A stretch of 64,000 bases of DNA from contig JAFLDV010000009.1 of assembly GCA_017302255.1 (NCBI GenBank), positions 1 through 64,000 of the forward strand, given 5' to 3'. The DNA is from Gammaproteobacteria bacterium (GTDB taxonomy: Bacteria > Pseudomonadota > Gammaproteobacteria > Enterobacterales > Alteromonadaceae). Shown piece after piece: positions 15,236-24,007 of this stretch; the stretch's first letter is position 1, and each line of letters begins with the position of its first letter. A program made the translations under genes and the position numbers. The notes beneath the pieces are model-generated. The model had not been told where the DNA came from. It made no database searches and saw nothing but the letters and a program-made list of their open reading frames with translations.

Positions 15236-18028
15236 TCATCGGATAAGTTGTTGTAAGTCTTGAAGTTCTTTCTTTTCAGCAGCAGATAAGGGTAACGCAG
15301 CCGCTTTTGATAGTGCCATTTTTGCTTCACTTGGCCTTTTCAGTAACCACAAGGTTTCGGCAAGATGCATTTGCACCAGCGCAGATTGCGGCAAACGAAT
15401 TTCAGCATCTCGAAGCGTGGTCAGGGCTTCATTGAGCTTGCCTGCTTTAGCTAGTGCGATGCCATAAGTGTCTAAAATGTCTGGCTGCTCAGGCATAGAG
15501 TTGTGCGCTTGTTCGGCCCATTTTAAAGCGGCAGCCGCGTCAACCGACAACAGCAAGTTGGCTAAATTGTTTTGCAAAATTGCTTGGCTGTTCAGCAAAG
15601 GACTTTGCTGATAGAGGGCAATCGCATGCTGTTTTTGCCCTGCGTTTGTCAGTTGCTCCGCCAATAACAAGGTGGCATTTAAATCGTTTGGATGTTTGGC
15701 TAGCCAAGTCTGCAGAATATTCGTGACTGCAGCAGTATCAGCTTGTCGACAATGGAGCAGCAAGATTAAGTGAGTTGGACTTTCGGACTTTGCCAATAAT
15801 GGTTCAAGCAAACGCGCGGCATCTGATAATTGGCCAAGGCCAATTAATAAATGCGCTTCTAGTTCCTGAGTTTCGACTGTGCTACCGATATGCGAAGTGA
15901 GTTTTTTTAGATTTTTCAGTCCATTACTGAATTCACCTAACATCAGTTGTTGTCGAACAAGCAGAAATTGTTGTTGTGCAGCTGGTGCCTTTAATTCTGA
16001 AAGTCGTTGCAAAGTTGCCGCGAGCCCTTGTTGATCTTGTGCTCGAAGTTGCAAATCGGCTAAATCAACGAGTCGCACCGCATTGTCATACCAGAGGCCA
16101 TATAAAATTGCGGTGTTATGTCGGACTTGTTCGAGGTTCTGCCCGGTAAGCGCCAAACGTGCCTTGGCTAAATACAAGGTTGGAGCTATCGACACTTGTT
16201 CAGTTAATTGCTCAGCCAAAGCGCCCGCTTTGCTGGTATCACCAGTTTGCAAATATAGTTCAAGTAGCGCCATACGAGCTGGTGCTGACGATGAATCATC
16301 GGCGTTTAGCTGCTCCAAATAGCCAATAGCCGCGGGAAGTTGTCGCAATTTGATCGCAGCATCTGCCAGTAGCTGTAATACCAGTTGGTCATCTGGTGTT
16401 TTACTCAGTATTTGTTGGTAGATACTGCTCGCACCCTGCCAGTCCTGCTGCTGCAGCTTTAGACTCGCCAATGACAATAAAGCAGGCTTGTAATCAGCAT
16501 CTAGCACTAAGGCCTGTTGGTACAATTGCGCTGCCAGTTTTTGATCGCCCGTTTTTGCTGAAACATCTCCAGCAAATTGGAAAACTTCCACCTTGGAGTT
16601 AGTCAGGTCCAGCAGGGTCTGCGCAGTAGCGAGCGCATCTTTGAACAAACCGGTTTCTAGCTGCAGATAGCCTAACAACAGTTGGTCGGCTAACATTGTT
16701 TCGGAGTTTTTGTCATTCAGACCGAGAAAGTCTCGGGCTTTGGCTTGTTGTTGATTACGCAGCAGTGCTTGAACATAACCTCGCCGGATCGCGTCATTAT
16801 TGGCAAAGCGGCCAACGGCCTCCTGCAATACTGCCAACTCAAGCTTGGTATCTTTTTCCGCTCGAGCGATAGCGGCACTGATCAAATATAAATTGGCATC
16901 AGTTGGGTTTTGTACTATCGCTTCACGGATGTGTTTGCTGGCTAATTGCGGGTCGTTGCTTTGCAAATAGCTTTGCGCAAGTAATTGACTAACCTGTGAA
17001 TTGTTCGGATAAAGCTGTTGGTAGCGATTTAATTTCGTGATGACTTGTTCATACTTTTCGTCGCTAAAATCCAGCATCGCACTGAGCATCAATACATCTT
17101 CTGCTTCACGAACTGCAGAATCAAAACTCGCAAGTTGCTGTTGGATTTGTTTGAGTAAGCGATTTTCACCCGACTCGTCACCCTGCAAACCTAAAATCGA
17201 TGCATGCAGTAATTGTCCGTAAGGGTTATTCGGTTGTAATTCACGAAACTTAACGACTAAGGCTAAAGCATCAGTTAACGCATTGCGGGCAATTAGCAGT
17301 TGCGCTTTGCCGATAATTGCAGCGGCGTCGTTGGCATCCCGTTGTAATAACTCGCTATAAATAGCCTCAGCTTGCGGCAGTTTCTGTGGGTGTTGGAATA
17401 ACTTGGCTTGCAGAAGAGCTACTTTTCGCGCCTGCGTGCTGTCCTTCGAGATTTGCGCTAATTCGGCATCGACCAACGCGTATTGTTGTTGCTTAAACAA
17501 CAGATCCGCATATTCATAACGGGCTTCGGCACTAAGTTCTGCAGTTAACTTTGTTTCCGCCGTCGTGGTTTTTACCAAACTGCTATAGATCGTCGCAGCT
17601 TCTGGATATTGAAAACGCAATTTGGCTAAATTTGCTTGCATCAAGCGATAGCTTGGTAATTGTTGTAGTTCAACGAAGCGAGTCAGCATAAAACTAGCTT
17701 CATCGGCTTTTTGTTGGGCAAGTAAAGTACGGATTACATCAAACACCAATGGATCTGCTGCGGCACCGCCATCAAGCGCCAGTGTTAGTTCTTTTTCAGC
17801 GCTAGGCCATTGTTCAGTTTGTAAAAGCACCCGCCCGAGCAAGAGGCGAGCAGGTAAGTAATTGGGGTTAATTTTTAAGCTGTTACGAAGTTCAAGTTCG
17901 GCTTCACGCCATTGTTGCTGGTGGCTATACGTCAACGCCGACTCGTAATAATCCACGGCGGTTTCCGCTGCAACTGCAGGCACACTCAATAACACAGCAC
18001 AACAAATAGCACGCAGCCTAGTTTTCAT
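15236..18028 (-). CDS. Large TPR-repeat protein of the PEP-CTERM/PrsT type
   Basis: A 930-residue exported protein made almost entirely of tetratricopeptide repeats (about 20 or more 34-residue units). The start at 18028 has AAAGGA 6 nt upstream and yields a signal peptide ending VAA. Length, repeat style and N-terminal pattern (AELELRNSLKINPNYLPARLLLG) match the PEP-CTERM-system TPR lipoprotein PrsT, although no lipobox is visible here and the signal looks like a signal peptidase I substrate. It precedes a choice-of-anchor A protein with a PEP-CTERM-like tail in the same direction. No exosortase or EPS genes are nearby in the window, so they must be elsewhere. Confidence 0.82.
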   Translation of the reverse strand: MKTRLRAICCAVLLSVPAVAAETAVDYYESALTYSHQQQWREAELELRNSLKINPNYLPARLLLGRVLLQTEQWPSAEKELTLALDGGAAADPLVFDVIRTLLAQQKADEASFMLTRFVELQQLPSYRLMQANLAKLRFQYPEAATIYSSLVKTTTAETKLTAELSAEARYEYADLLFKQQQYALVDAELAQISKDSTQARKVALLQAKLFQHPQKLPQAEAIYSELLQRDANDAAAIIGKAQLLIARNALTDALALVVKFRELQPNNPYGQLLHASILGLQGDESGENRLLKQIQQQLASFDSAVREAEDVLMLSAMLDFSDEKYEQVITKLNRYQQLYPNNSQVSQLLAQSYLQSNDPQLASKHIREAIVQNPTDANLYLISAAIARAEKDTKLELAVLQEAVGRFANNDAIRRGYVQALLRNQQQAKARDFLGLNDKNSETMLADQLLLGYLQLETGLFKDALATAQTLLDLTNSKVEVFQFAGDVSAKTGDQKLAAQLYQQALVLDADYKPALLSLASLKLQQQDWQGASSIYQQILSKTPDDQLVLQLLADAAIKLRQLPAAIGYLEQLNADDSSSAPARMALLELYLQTGDTSKAGALAEQLTEQVSIAPTLYLAKARLALTGQNLEQVRHNTAILYGLWYDNAVRLVDLADLQLRAQDQQGLAATLQRLSELKAPAAQQQFLLVRQQLMLGEFSNGLKNLKKLTSHIGSTVETQELEAHLLIGLGQLSDAARLLEPLLAKSESPTHLILLLHCRQADTAAVTNILQTWLAKHPNDLNATLLLAEQLTNAGQKQHAIALYQQSPLLNSQAILQNNLANLLLSVDAAAALKWAEQAHNSMPEQPDILDTYGIALAKAGKLNEALTTLRDAEIRLPQSALVQMHLAETLWLLKRPSEAKMALSKAAALPLSAAEKKELQDLQQLIR

Positions 18029-18262
18029 AACAGATCCTTTCGCTCGCAATAGTCGCAACTTTAATTGATAACGTTGTCATGCGCAAACTGGAGCAACGCT
18101 GCAATTAAGCAAAACGTGACAATGCTATTCGTCATGTTGTTTGTTGATTTGCTTAATTTAAGTCATAAAATGTATACAAATTTTTATTTGGTATATATTT
18201 TATGGTCATGAAAAAGTTTAACAAACCTAGGCGTTAAACCGTGAGATCAGGGGGATAACTGA

Positions 18263-19444
18263 GTGAAATCTGCAATGAAAGTAGGTGATTGGCAATTCGC
18301 TGCGGTTGCCGCAGGCTTTGTTGCTGTTCTGGTTGGCTTTGCCAGCTCGGTGGCCATTGTGCTGCAAGCCGCGGCAGCTGCCGGCGCAAACCAAGCACAA
18401 GTGGCGTCCTGGATCAGTATCCTCGGTTTTGCCATGGGCATTACTTGTATCGGCTTTTCTTACTACTGGAAAACGCCCATTTTAACCGCTTGGTCGACAC
18501 CGGGTGCGGCTTTATTGGCGACTAGCCTTGCAGGTTATAGTTTGCCGGAAGCCATTGGTGTTTTTATGTTTAGCGCTGTGTTAACGCTAGCAATTGGCCT
18601 CAGTGGTTGGTTTGACCGCTTAGCAAAATATCTGCCGCTACCTCTGGCTAGTGCCATGCTGGCGGGCATTCTATTGCAGTTTGGTTTCGCGATTTTCAAA
18701 GACTTACCGAACGAGCCTGAGCTTATTGCCGTGATGTTGTTGGTGTATGTACTGGCAAAGATTTTGTTGCCACGTTATACGGTACCTTTGGTACTGCTGG
18801 TGTCGACACTGTGGTGTTGGGGTGCTGGGCGCCTGGACTTTCATAGTGTGGAATTGTCGATTGTCGCGCCACTTTGGGTTACTCCAGAATTTAATTGGCA
18901 GGCAATGCTGGGTGTTGGTTTGCCATTATTTTTGGTAACGATGTCCGCACAGAATATCCCTGGCTTAGCAGTTCTGCGCACCAGTGGCTATGCGGTGCCG
19001 GTGTCGCCATTATTAAGCTGGACTGGTTTGATTACCCTACTGACCGCACCTTTTGGCAATTTCTCGATAAATCTTGCTGCAATTACGGCCGCGATCTGTG
19101 CTGGGCCTGAAGCGCATCCAGAACCGAGCCGTCGTTATACTGCGGGCATCGCAGCAGGATTTTTTTACTTGCTGACGGGGATCGCAGGCGCTTCCGTTGT
19201 GGCATTGTTTGCGGCGTTTCCAACAGTGTTGGTGGCGGTGCTGGCAGGCCTGGCACTGCTCACCACCATCGCCACTAATTTACAACAAGCTACCCAAGAT
19301 GGACCTCACCGCGACGCGGCGATGTTAACCTTATTGTTGACTGCTTCTGGAGTCAGTTTTTTTGGCTTGGCATCGGCATTTTGGGGTTTGCTCGTGGGTG
19401 TCTTAGTAATGGCAATTCAAGGGTGGTTACGTGGCAAAAACTGA
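18263..19444 (+). CDS. Benzoate/H+ symporter BenE family transporter
   Basis: A 393-residue inner-membrane protein with about 11-12 hydrophobic segments across its length, matching BenE in size and motif style (WISILGFAMGITCIGFSYYWKTPILTAW around residues 50-77; FGNFSINLAAITAAICAGPEAHPEP in the second half). BenE proteins import aromatic acids such as benzoate by proton symport; no benzoate degradation genes are present, so the substrate is open. The gene overlaps the downstream GntR regulator by 14 bp, so the two are co-translated. Confidence 0.9.
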   Translation: MKSAMKVGDWQFAAVAAGFVAVLVGFASSVAIVLQAAAAAGANQAQVASWISILGFAMGITCIGFSYYWKTPILTAWSTPGAALLATSLAGYSLPEAIGVFMFSAVLTLAIGLSGWFDRLAKYLPLPLASAMLAGILLQFGFAIFKDLPNEPELIAVMLLVYVLAKILLPRYTVPLVLLVSTLWCWGAGRLDFHSVELSIVAPLWVTPEFNWQAMLGVGLPLFLVTMSAQNIPGLAVLRTSGYAVPVSPLLSWTGLITLLTAPFGNFSINLAAITAAICAGPEAHPEPSRRYTAGIAAGFFYLLTGIAGASVVALFAAFPTVLVAVLAGLALLTTIATNLQQATQDGPHRDAAMLTLLLTASGVSFFGLASAFWGLLVGVLVMAIQGWLRGKN

Positions 19445-20063
19445 GCTTTATCAAACGATTGTTACCGATATCAGACAGGGGTTTTGGCCGCCAGGCAAGG
19501 TATTAACTCAACAAAGTTTGGCCGTACATTACCAGACAAGTCGTATTCCAATTCGTGATGTCTTGGTGCGATTACAAGCTGAAGGTTGGTTAGTTAGTCA
19601 GGGCAAGGCTGGGGTCAAAGTACCTGAACTTTGTGCGGAGCAAGCTGAAGAATTGTGCTTGATCCGCCTGCAACTTGAGCCGCTGATGCTTAGTCTTGCC
19701 GCGCCCGCACTCAACTTTCAAATTCTCGGTGCGGCAAGGGATTGCTTGTTGCTTGCAGAACAAGCTAATTTGCCGGCACTAACCCGAGGTGATCTAAATT
19801 GGCGATTCCATCAAACATTGTATGAAGCGGCAGCAAAGCCTATGCTCTTGCAGATCTTGAATCAGTTACATCAACGTGTTGCCATGTATTTGGGATTCCA
19901 AGAACTGGCGTTAAATTATCAACAACGAAGTAGCGATGAACATTGGCAGTTACTTTCCCTGCTAGAGCAGGGCGACGTGCCCGCAGCTGTTACGCTGTTA
20001 CATCAACATATTGCAGAAGCAGGCATGTTATTGAAACAGCATCTTGCAAAGGAGCCCGTATGA
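19431..20063 (+). CDS. GntR-family (FadR/FCD type) transcriptional regulator
   Basis: A 210-residue regulator starting with GTG inside the 3' end of the transporter gene. Residues 5-68 form a GntR winged helix (ILTQQSLAVHY...SRIPIRDVLVRLQAEGWL), and residues 80-200 an all-helical FCD ligand-binding domain (LRLQLEPLMLSLA, DLNWRFHQTLYEAA, EHWQLLSLLEQGD). It probably senses the transported carboxylate or a related metabolite and controls this operon. Its stop overlaps the next start by ATGA. Confidence 0.88.
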   Translation: MAKTELYQTIVTDIRQGFWPPGKVLTQQSLAVHYQTSRIPIRDVLVRLQAEGWLVSQGKAGVKVPELCAEQAEELCLIRLQLEPLMLSLAAPALNFQILGAARDCLLLAEQANLPALTRGDLNWRFHQTLYEAAAKPMLLQILNQLHQRVAMYLGFQELALNYQQRSSDEHWQLLSLLEQGDVPAAVTLLHQHIAEAGMLLKQHLAKEPV

Positions 20064-20257
20064 AAAGTGAGATCTGTCCAGGTTGTGGTCAAGCAAACCG
20101 ATGCGGCGAAAGTAGCAGTCCTGACAGTGTCTGCTGGTGTATGCAGCAGCCATTCTTGCCTTTGGCGGATGGTTTTAGTTTGCAGGCATGTTGGTGTCAA
20201 CAATGCCTGCAACAACAACTTATGCAGAAAGGCGACGACGCCAAACCAGCAGACTGA
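20060..20257 (+). CDS. Cysteine-rich CWC family protein
   Basis: A 65-residue protein of the small cysteine-rich CWC group, with CPGCGQANRCG and VCWC in the first 28 residues and WCQQCLQQQL near the end, a pattern suited to zinc binding. It starts in an ATGA overlap with the GntR gene, with AAAGGAG just upstream, so it is the third gene of the operon. Its last 38 bp overlap, on the opposite strand, the 3' end of the cyclophilin gene. Function unknown; members often sit beside GntR or transporter genes. Confidence 0.85.
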   Translation: MKSEICPGCGQANRCGESSSPDSVCWCMQQPFLPLADGFSLQACWCQQCLQQQLMQKGDDAKPAD

Positions 20258-20993
20258 GCAACAAGGTCGCAAAACCCATGCTACCACCTGAACTTTCGGT
20301 GGCTGGCTGTTGGTTAATTAAGGTATTCACCTTTGGATTTAGCGTTGATGAACTGTTTGCATCGTTATTAATCACTGAAATATTCTCAATGAACACGATA
20401 TTGCTCGCAGTGACAACCTTGCTGGCTTGACTATCCGCAGTGGTGTAATTGCGCAGCGGTACACCAGGAAATGCTGGGCTTAAGTTCGTTGGTAATTTAG
20501 CAATGTTATCAATGATTTCCATACCTTGAGCGCTGATCTGCCCAAACACAGTAAAGCCACCATTTTGTAGATCTAGATTTGAGCTGTTATCAGTTAAGTT
20601 TACAAACCATTGATTGGTTGCGCTATTTGGATCGCCCGAGATTTTTGCCATCGCAATAGTACCGCGAACATTCGATAATTTCGGCTCATTGCTGATAGCT
20701 GCTCTTTGGGTGACGGCGCTAAAAGGGCTCGCATTATTACCACTGTAGGTAAAACCGCCGCCTTGCACCACAAAGTTTGTCACGCTGCGATGGAAGACTG
20801 TGTTGTTGTAACTGCCGGCGTTAACGTAGGTCAGAAAGTTGGTGACGGTTACTGGGGTGGTTTTATCAAATAAATCGACTTCGAAATTACCTAAGCTGGT
20901 TTTAACCAGTACTACAGTTGCAGCTGCTGAGTTCGCAAACACTAAACTTGAGGCGAGTAATGCTGGGACTAAATATTTTTGACTAAATTTCAT
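20220..20993 (-). CDS. Exported cyclophilin-type peptidyl-prolyl isomerase with GlyGly-CTERM tail
   Basis: A 257-residue protein. The start at 20993 has GGAG upstream; the alternative at 21008 is a TTG. After a signal peptide (about 1-25, ending AAA) comes a cyclophilin domain (VFHRSVTNFVVQGGGF, GTIAMAKISGDPNSATNQWFVNL, FTVFGQI) with residues of the active groove present. The C-terminus has a spacer and a GlyGly-CTERM signal: SSGGS, a hydrophobic helix (MGFATLLLSLLV) and WRRR. Such tails are cut by rhombosortase and direct the protein to type II secretion and the cell surface. The C-terminal codons overlap the convergent CWC gene. Confidence 0.9.
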   Translation of the reverse strand: MKFSQKYLVPALLASSLVFANSAAATVVLVKTSLGNFEVDLFDKTTPVTVTNFLTYVNAGSYNNTVFHRSVTNFVVQGGGFTYSGNNASPFSAVTQRAAISNEPKLSNVRGTIAMAKISGDPNSATNQWFVNLTDNSSNLDLQNGGFTVFGQISAQGMEIIDNIAKLPTNLSPAFPGVPLRNYTTADSQASKVVTASNIVFIENISVINNDANSSSTLNPKVNTLINQQPATESSGGSMGFATLLLSLLVWRRRLSA

Positions 20994-21116
20994 TGAGATA
21001 AGCTCCAAAACACAATGTGCAGGAGCTTATCTCAAGTAACAGTCATTAGAATAGTGGCATTACATTTAGTCACGAAATATGCACAGTTTGCCGCATGGTG
21101 TTTCTATTAGATGGAT

Positions 21117-23060
21117 CTATTTGGCTTGTTGGAATTTCTGTACGTAACTGTCCCAATTGTTTAGATATTCTGCGGCTTTTGGATTATGTTTAATTTTCGA
21201 AAAATGGGCTTTGGCCACAGCCAGATCTTGGTTCACAAATTCACCTTCAAGGTAAATCACCCCCAAAAATAATCGGGAGTTTTCGCTGCCACGACTTGCC
21301 GCAGCCTCCAATAACTTCAGCGCTTTGTTGACATCAGCGTCGACGCCTCTGCCATACAAATACATCAGGGCGAGTCGATTAGTTGCTGATGGATGACCAT
21401 TGTCGGCGGCAAAACTAAATAAACTAAATGCGTCTTGGTAATTCACCGGAATACCATCGCCACTATCAAGCATCACCGCTGCGTTAAATGCGCAAGCGAC
21501 GTTGTTTAAACGGGCGCACATCAAGAACCAATTTTGTGCCATTTCAGCATTTCTAGGGATTAATTTGCCTTCCAGATACAGATCACCCATCCGCTGCATG
21601 GCTCGTGGTAGGTATTTCTGGGCTGAATTTTGGTACAGTTGCAGCATGTAACTCTGATCCATGCCTTGGGGTAACTGGAAAATTTTGGATTCGTAACCAA
21701 CAGCAAGCAGATAATCTGCCTCTGGATGGAAGGCTTGTTTGGCTTGCAGCAATAACGTCTGCGCTAGCTGGATATCGCTGGCGCTAGGTTTGTCATCCTG
21801 CATGATGCGCGACGCAGTGCGATAGGCGGCTTCCGATGAGCCTTCGTTAGCAAGTTTTCGAAATTGTGCGGTCGCCTTCTCATCGCTGATAGTTTTTTGA
21901 TCAAGCTGCCAGACAATTTGGTAAAACGCCGCTTGTGGATGGCCTGCGCTGATAGCTTTTTCCAGCCATTCACTGGCTTTTTTGGCGTTGCGATGTTCAA
22001 AGGTTTGATTGAAATACTGACGGCTTAATGCCATCTCAGCATGGCCATTGCCTGCCATGTCGTTGATAGTCTGCCGTAAATCCGCTTTGATTTTATCAGT
22101 AGAGTTCGCTATCCGACCTTCGTGATGTAAGTACAACAACAATTCAAGCGCAGGCACATAATCGCGATCTGCGGCTTCTATGAGCTCGTGGTAGCAATCT
22201 TGTTGTTTTAAAGTGGTCTTGGCGAGGTAGCACAGCTCAGCCAGTTCGACGCGAGCTTGTAATGAATCTTCAGCAATAGCGTTGCGATAGATGAGCACTG
22301 CATCGGTGTAACGTTTTTCTACAATAGCCTGCTGAGCTAAGGGTAAACCTAGAACCGGATTAGCCTTGGCAAACTCAGGTAGCAATACTCGCTGCCAGCC
22401 ATTGGATAGTCCAATAAATGGGTAAGGGTACTGCTCGAGCGCATAGAGGTAAGGCTCGTTTTGGAAATAGACTTTTTTAAACTTATTGTCATTATTATCA
22501 TAGGCTTGAACTACGTATAATAAGGCGCTGCCATAAGCGTTTAGGTCAGCGTAGTAGTCCTGCGTTTCCATGCCGAGATGTCGCAACACTTCATGAGCAT
22601 CGGCAAAACTATTAATTCGATAGGCTGAAGAGCTACTTTTGCCGTTACCAGTGCTCAAAATCCCTTGCAGGTGATAACTTTGATAGGCGCTAAATAACTT
22701 TAACTGCTCAGTTGCCCCGTGGTTTTCAAAACAGTTGGTGGCGAGGCGATAGAAACTGAGGCTCCAAAAATTTGCCGACAATTGCTCTTGCCAAGGCAAG
22801 GTCTGACATTGCGCAATATCCAAAGCCGTTGCTTTTTGTTCAAATGCCTGCCAATTTTTGCTTGAAGTCAGGATTAATGGATGCTGCAAATAGCTCTGAT
22901 ACAACTTCTCGTAGGCAGGCAGCTCGGCTGGTTTTGGTAAAGACTGGACAGTCTTCTGATAAAGCTGGGCTTCTGGCGCGATCTTTGGAGAATGGCTGAC
23001 TGTTTGACAAGCGCTGACTAACCACAACAGCGCTCCGAGTACCACGAGATTGTTCTTCAA
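21117..23060 (-). CDS. SEL1-like repeat (TPR) lipoprotein
   Basis: A 647-residue lipoprotein. Both possible starts (23087 and 23060) are TTG; 23060 is preferred because AGGA lies 8 nt upstream and it leads directly into the lipoprotein signal LVVLGALLWLVSAC. The C-terminal two thirds contain SEL1 repeats with the A..G.A.A...L...Y..G......D...A..W...A pattern (for example residues about 410-640). SEL1 proteins act as scaffolds in envelope and signalling complexes. It ends 39 bp... from a small downstream-facing gene on the same strand side and may belong to that transcript; no partner is obvious. Confidence 0.82.
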   Translation of the reverse strand: MKNNLVVLGALLWLVSACQTVSHSPKIAPEAQLYQKTVQSLPKPAELPAYEKLYQSYLQHPLILTSSKNWQAFEQKATALDIAQCQTLPWQEQLSANFWSLSFYRLATNCFENHGATEQLKLFSAYQSYHLQGILSTGNGKSSSSAYRINSFADAHEVLRHLGMETQDYYADLNAYGSALLYVVQAYDNNDNKFKKVYFQNEPYLYALEQYPYPFIGLSNGWQRVLLPEFAKANPVLGLPLAQQAIVEKRYTDAVLIYRNAIAEDSLQARVELAELCYLAKTTLKQQDCYHELIEAADRDYVPALELLLYLHHEGRIANSTDKIKADLRQTINDMAGNGHAEMALSRQYFNQTFEHRNAKKASEWLEKAISAGHPQAAFYQIVWQLDQKTISDEKATAQFRKLANEGSSEAAYRTASRIMQDDKPSASDIQLAQTLLLQAKQAFHPEADYLLAVGYESKIFQLPQGMDQSYMLQLYQNSAQKYLPRAMQRMGDLYLEGKLIPRNAEMAQNWFLMCARLNNVACAFNAAVMLDSGDGIPVNYQDAFSLFSFAADNGHPSATNRLALMYLYGRGVDADVNKALKLLEAAASRGSENSRLFLGVIYLEGEFVNQDLAVAKAHFSKIKHNPKAAEYLNNWDSYVQKFQQAK

Positions 23061-23099
23061 TTCAGCTATCCTGCAGTTGATTAGCAAAGCGCGTTGATA

Positions 23100-23372
23100 T
23101 TACTCGCCGGCAATCCATGGAGTTTCTGGCAGCGTGTCAAGTTGGGCTTCATAACGTGACAGATTAAAAGATTCGCCTAATTCAACCACTAGATGCATTT
23201 CGGGAGCTAACGCACAGGCGATAAGCTCTAGTGCTTCATCGCGGCTATGGCCAGTCATGCAAAGACGCATTAAGGTTTCTTTGACTTTTTTCGGGTGACC
23301 GTCAGCCAGTTGGTTTTCAATAATCTCAAAGAGTAACTGGTGATCAAGCTGATCTGGATTGCCGTCGGTCAT
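23100..23372 (-). CDS. Small conserved helical protein, uncharacterised
   Basis: A 90-residue acidic, helical protein without signal peptide or membrane segment. The central part (HPKKVKETLMRLCMTGHSRDEALELIACALAPEM, split here as two helices) resembles the C-terminal helical region of DUF1841-type proteins, but I am not certain. It lies 40 bp upstream of the SEL1 lipoprotein gene on the same strand, so the two are probably co-transcribed. Function unknown. Confidence 0.65.
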   Translation of the reverse strand: MTDGNPDQLDHQLLFEIIENQLADGHPKKVKETLMRLCMTGHSRDEALELIACALAPEMHLVVELGESFNLSRYEAQLDTLPETPWIAGE

Positions 23373-23476
23373 GATGTGTCCTAAATCTAAAAAAGCATAG
23401 CATGCCAGAAATGTTCAAGTATGACCAGTAGCCGCAAGGCTTAGCGCTGAGAGTTGTCCGGCAGTTTTGTGGAAAA

Positions 23477-23504
23477 GACCCCAGCAACGAAGGCTGCTGG
23501 GGTC
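23477..23504 (-). terminator. Intrinsic terminator of ilvIH
   Basis: A 10-bp GC-rich stem (GACCCCAGCA 23477-23486 with TGCTGGGGTC 23495-23504) followed on the minus strand by CTTTTCC, 10 bp after the ilvH stop. Confidence 0.85.
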
Positions 23505-23514
23505 AGCATAGGAC

Positions 23515-24006
23515 TTAAAGCGCGAGCGCTTTTTCGCCGCGAGAAATACCAGAAACACCGGTACGCACAGTTTCTAAAATTTGCGTGCCAGTTAGTGCTT
23601 CAATAAAAGCTTCCAGTTTTTCGGAAGTGCCAACCACCTGAATGGTGTAGGTCGTTGGGGAGACATCGATAATTTGGGCGCGGAAGATGTCAGCTGTACG
23701 TTTGACTTCTTCGCGTTGGTCGCCGTTAGCTTTCACTTTGACCATCATCAGTTCCCGCTCGATATGTGCGCTTTCGCTCAAATCGACCAGTTTCACCACT
23801 TCAATCAGTTTGTGCAGCTGCTTGGTAATTTGTTCAATGACTTGGTCATCACCGCGAGTCACCATGGTTAAGCGCGACATGGTTGGATCTTCAGTCGCCG
23901 CAACAGTCAGTGAATCGATGTTATAACCACGTTGCGCAAATAAACCAACCACACGTGCTAAAGCGCCAGACTCGTTTTCCAGCAATAATGCAATGATATG
24001 CCGCAT
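23515..24006 (-). CDS. ilvH: Acetolactate synthase 3 small (regulatory) subunit
   Basis: A 163-residue protein, the same length as E. coli IlvH. It has an N-terminal ACT domain (ALLLENESGALARVVGLFAQRGYNIDSLTVA, about residues 5-70) that binds valine for feedback inhibition, and a C-terminal ALS small-subunit domain. It starts one base after the ilvI stop, so expression is coupled and subunits are made in proportion. It activates and regulates the large subunit in branched-chain amino acid synthesis. Confidence 0.95.
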   Translation of the reverse strand: MRHIIALLLENESGALARVVGLFAQRGYNIDSLTVAATEDPTMSRLTMVTRGDDQVIEQITKQLHKLIEVVKLVDLSESAHIERELMMVKVKANGDQREEVKRTADIFRAQIIDVSPTTYTIQVVGTSEKLEAFIEALTGTQILETVRTGVSGISRGEKALAL

Positions 24007-24007
24007 A

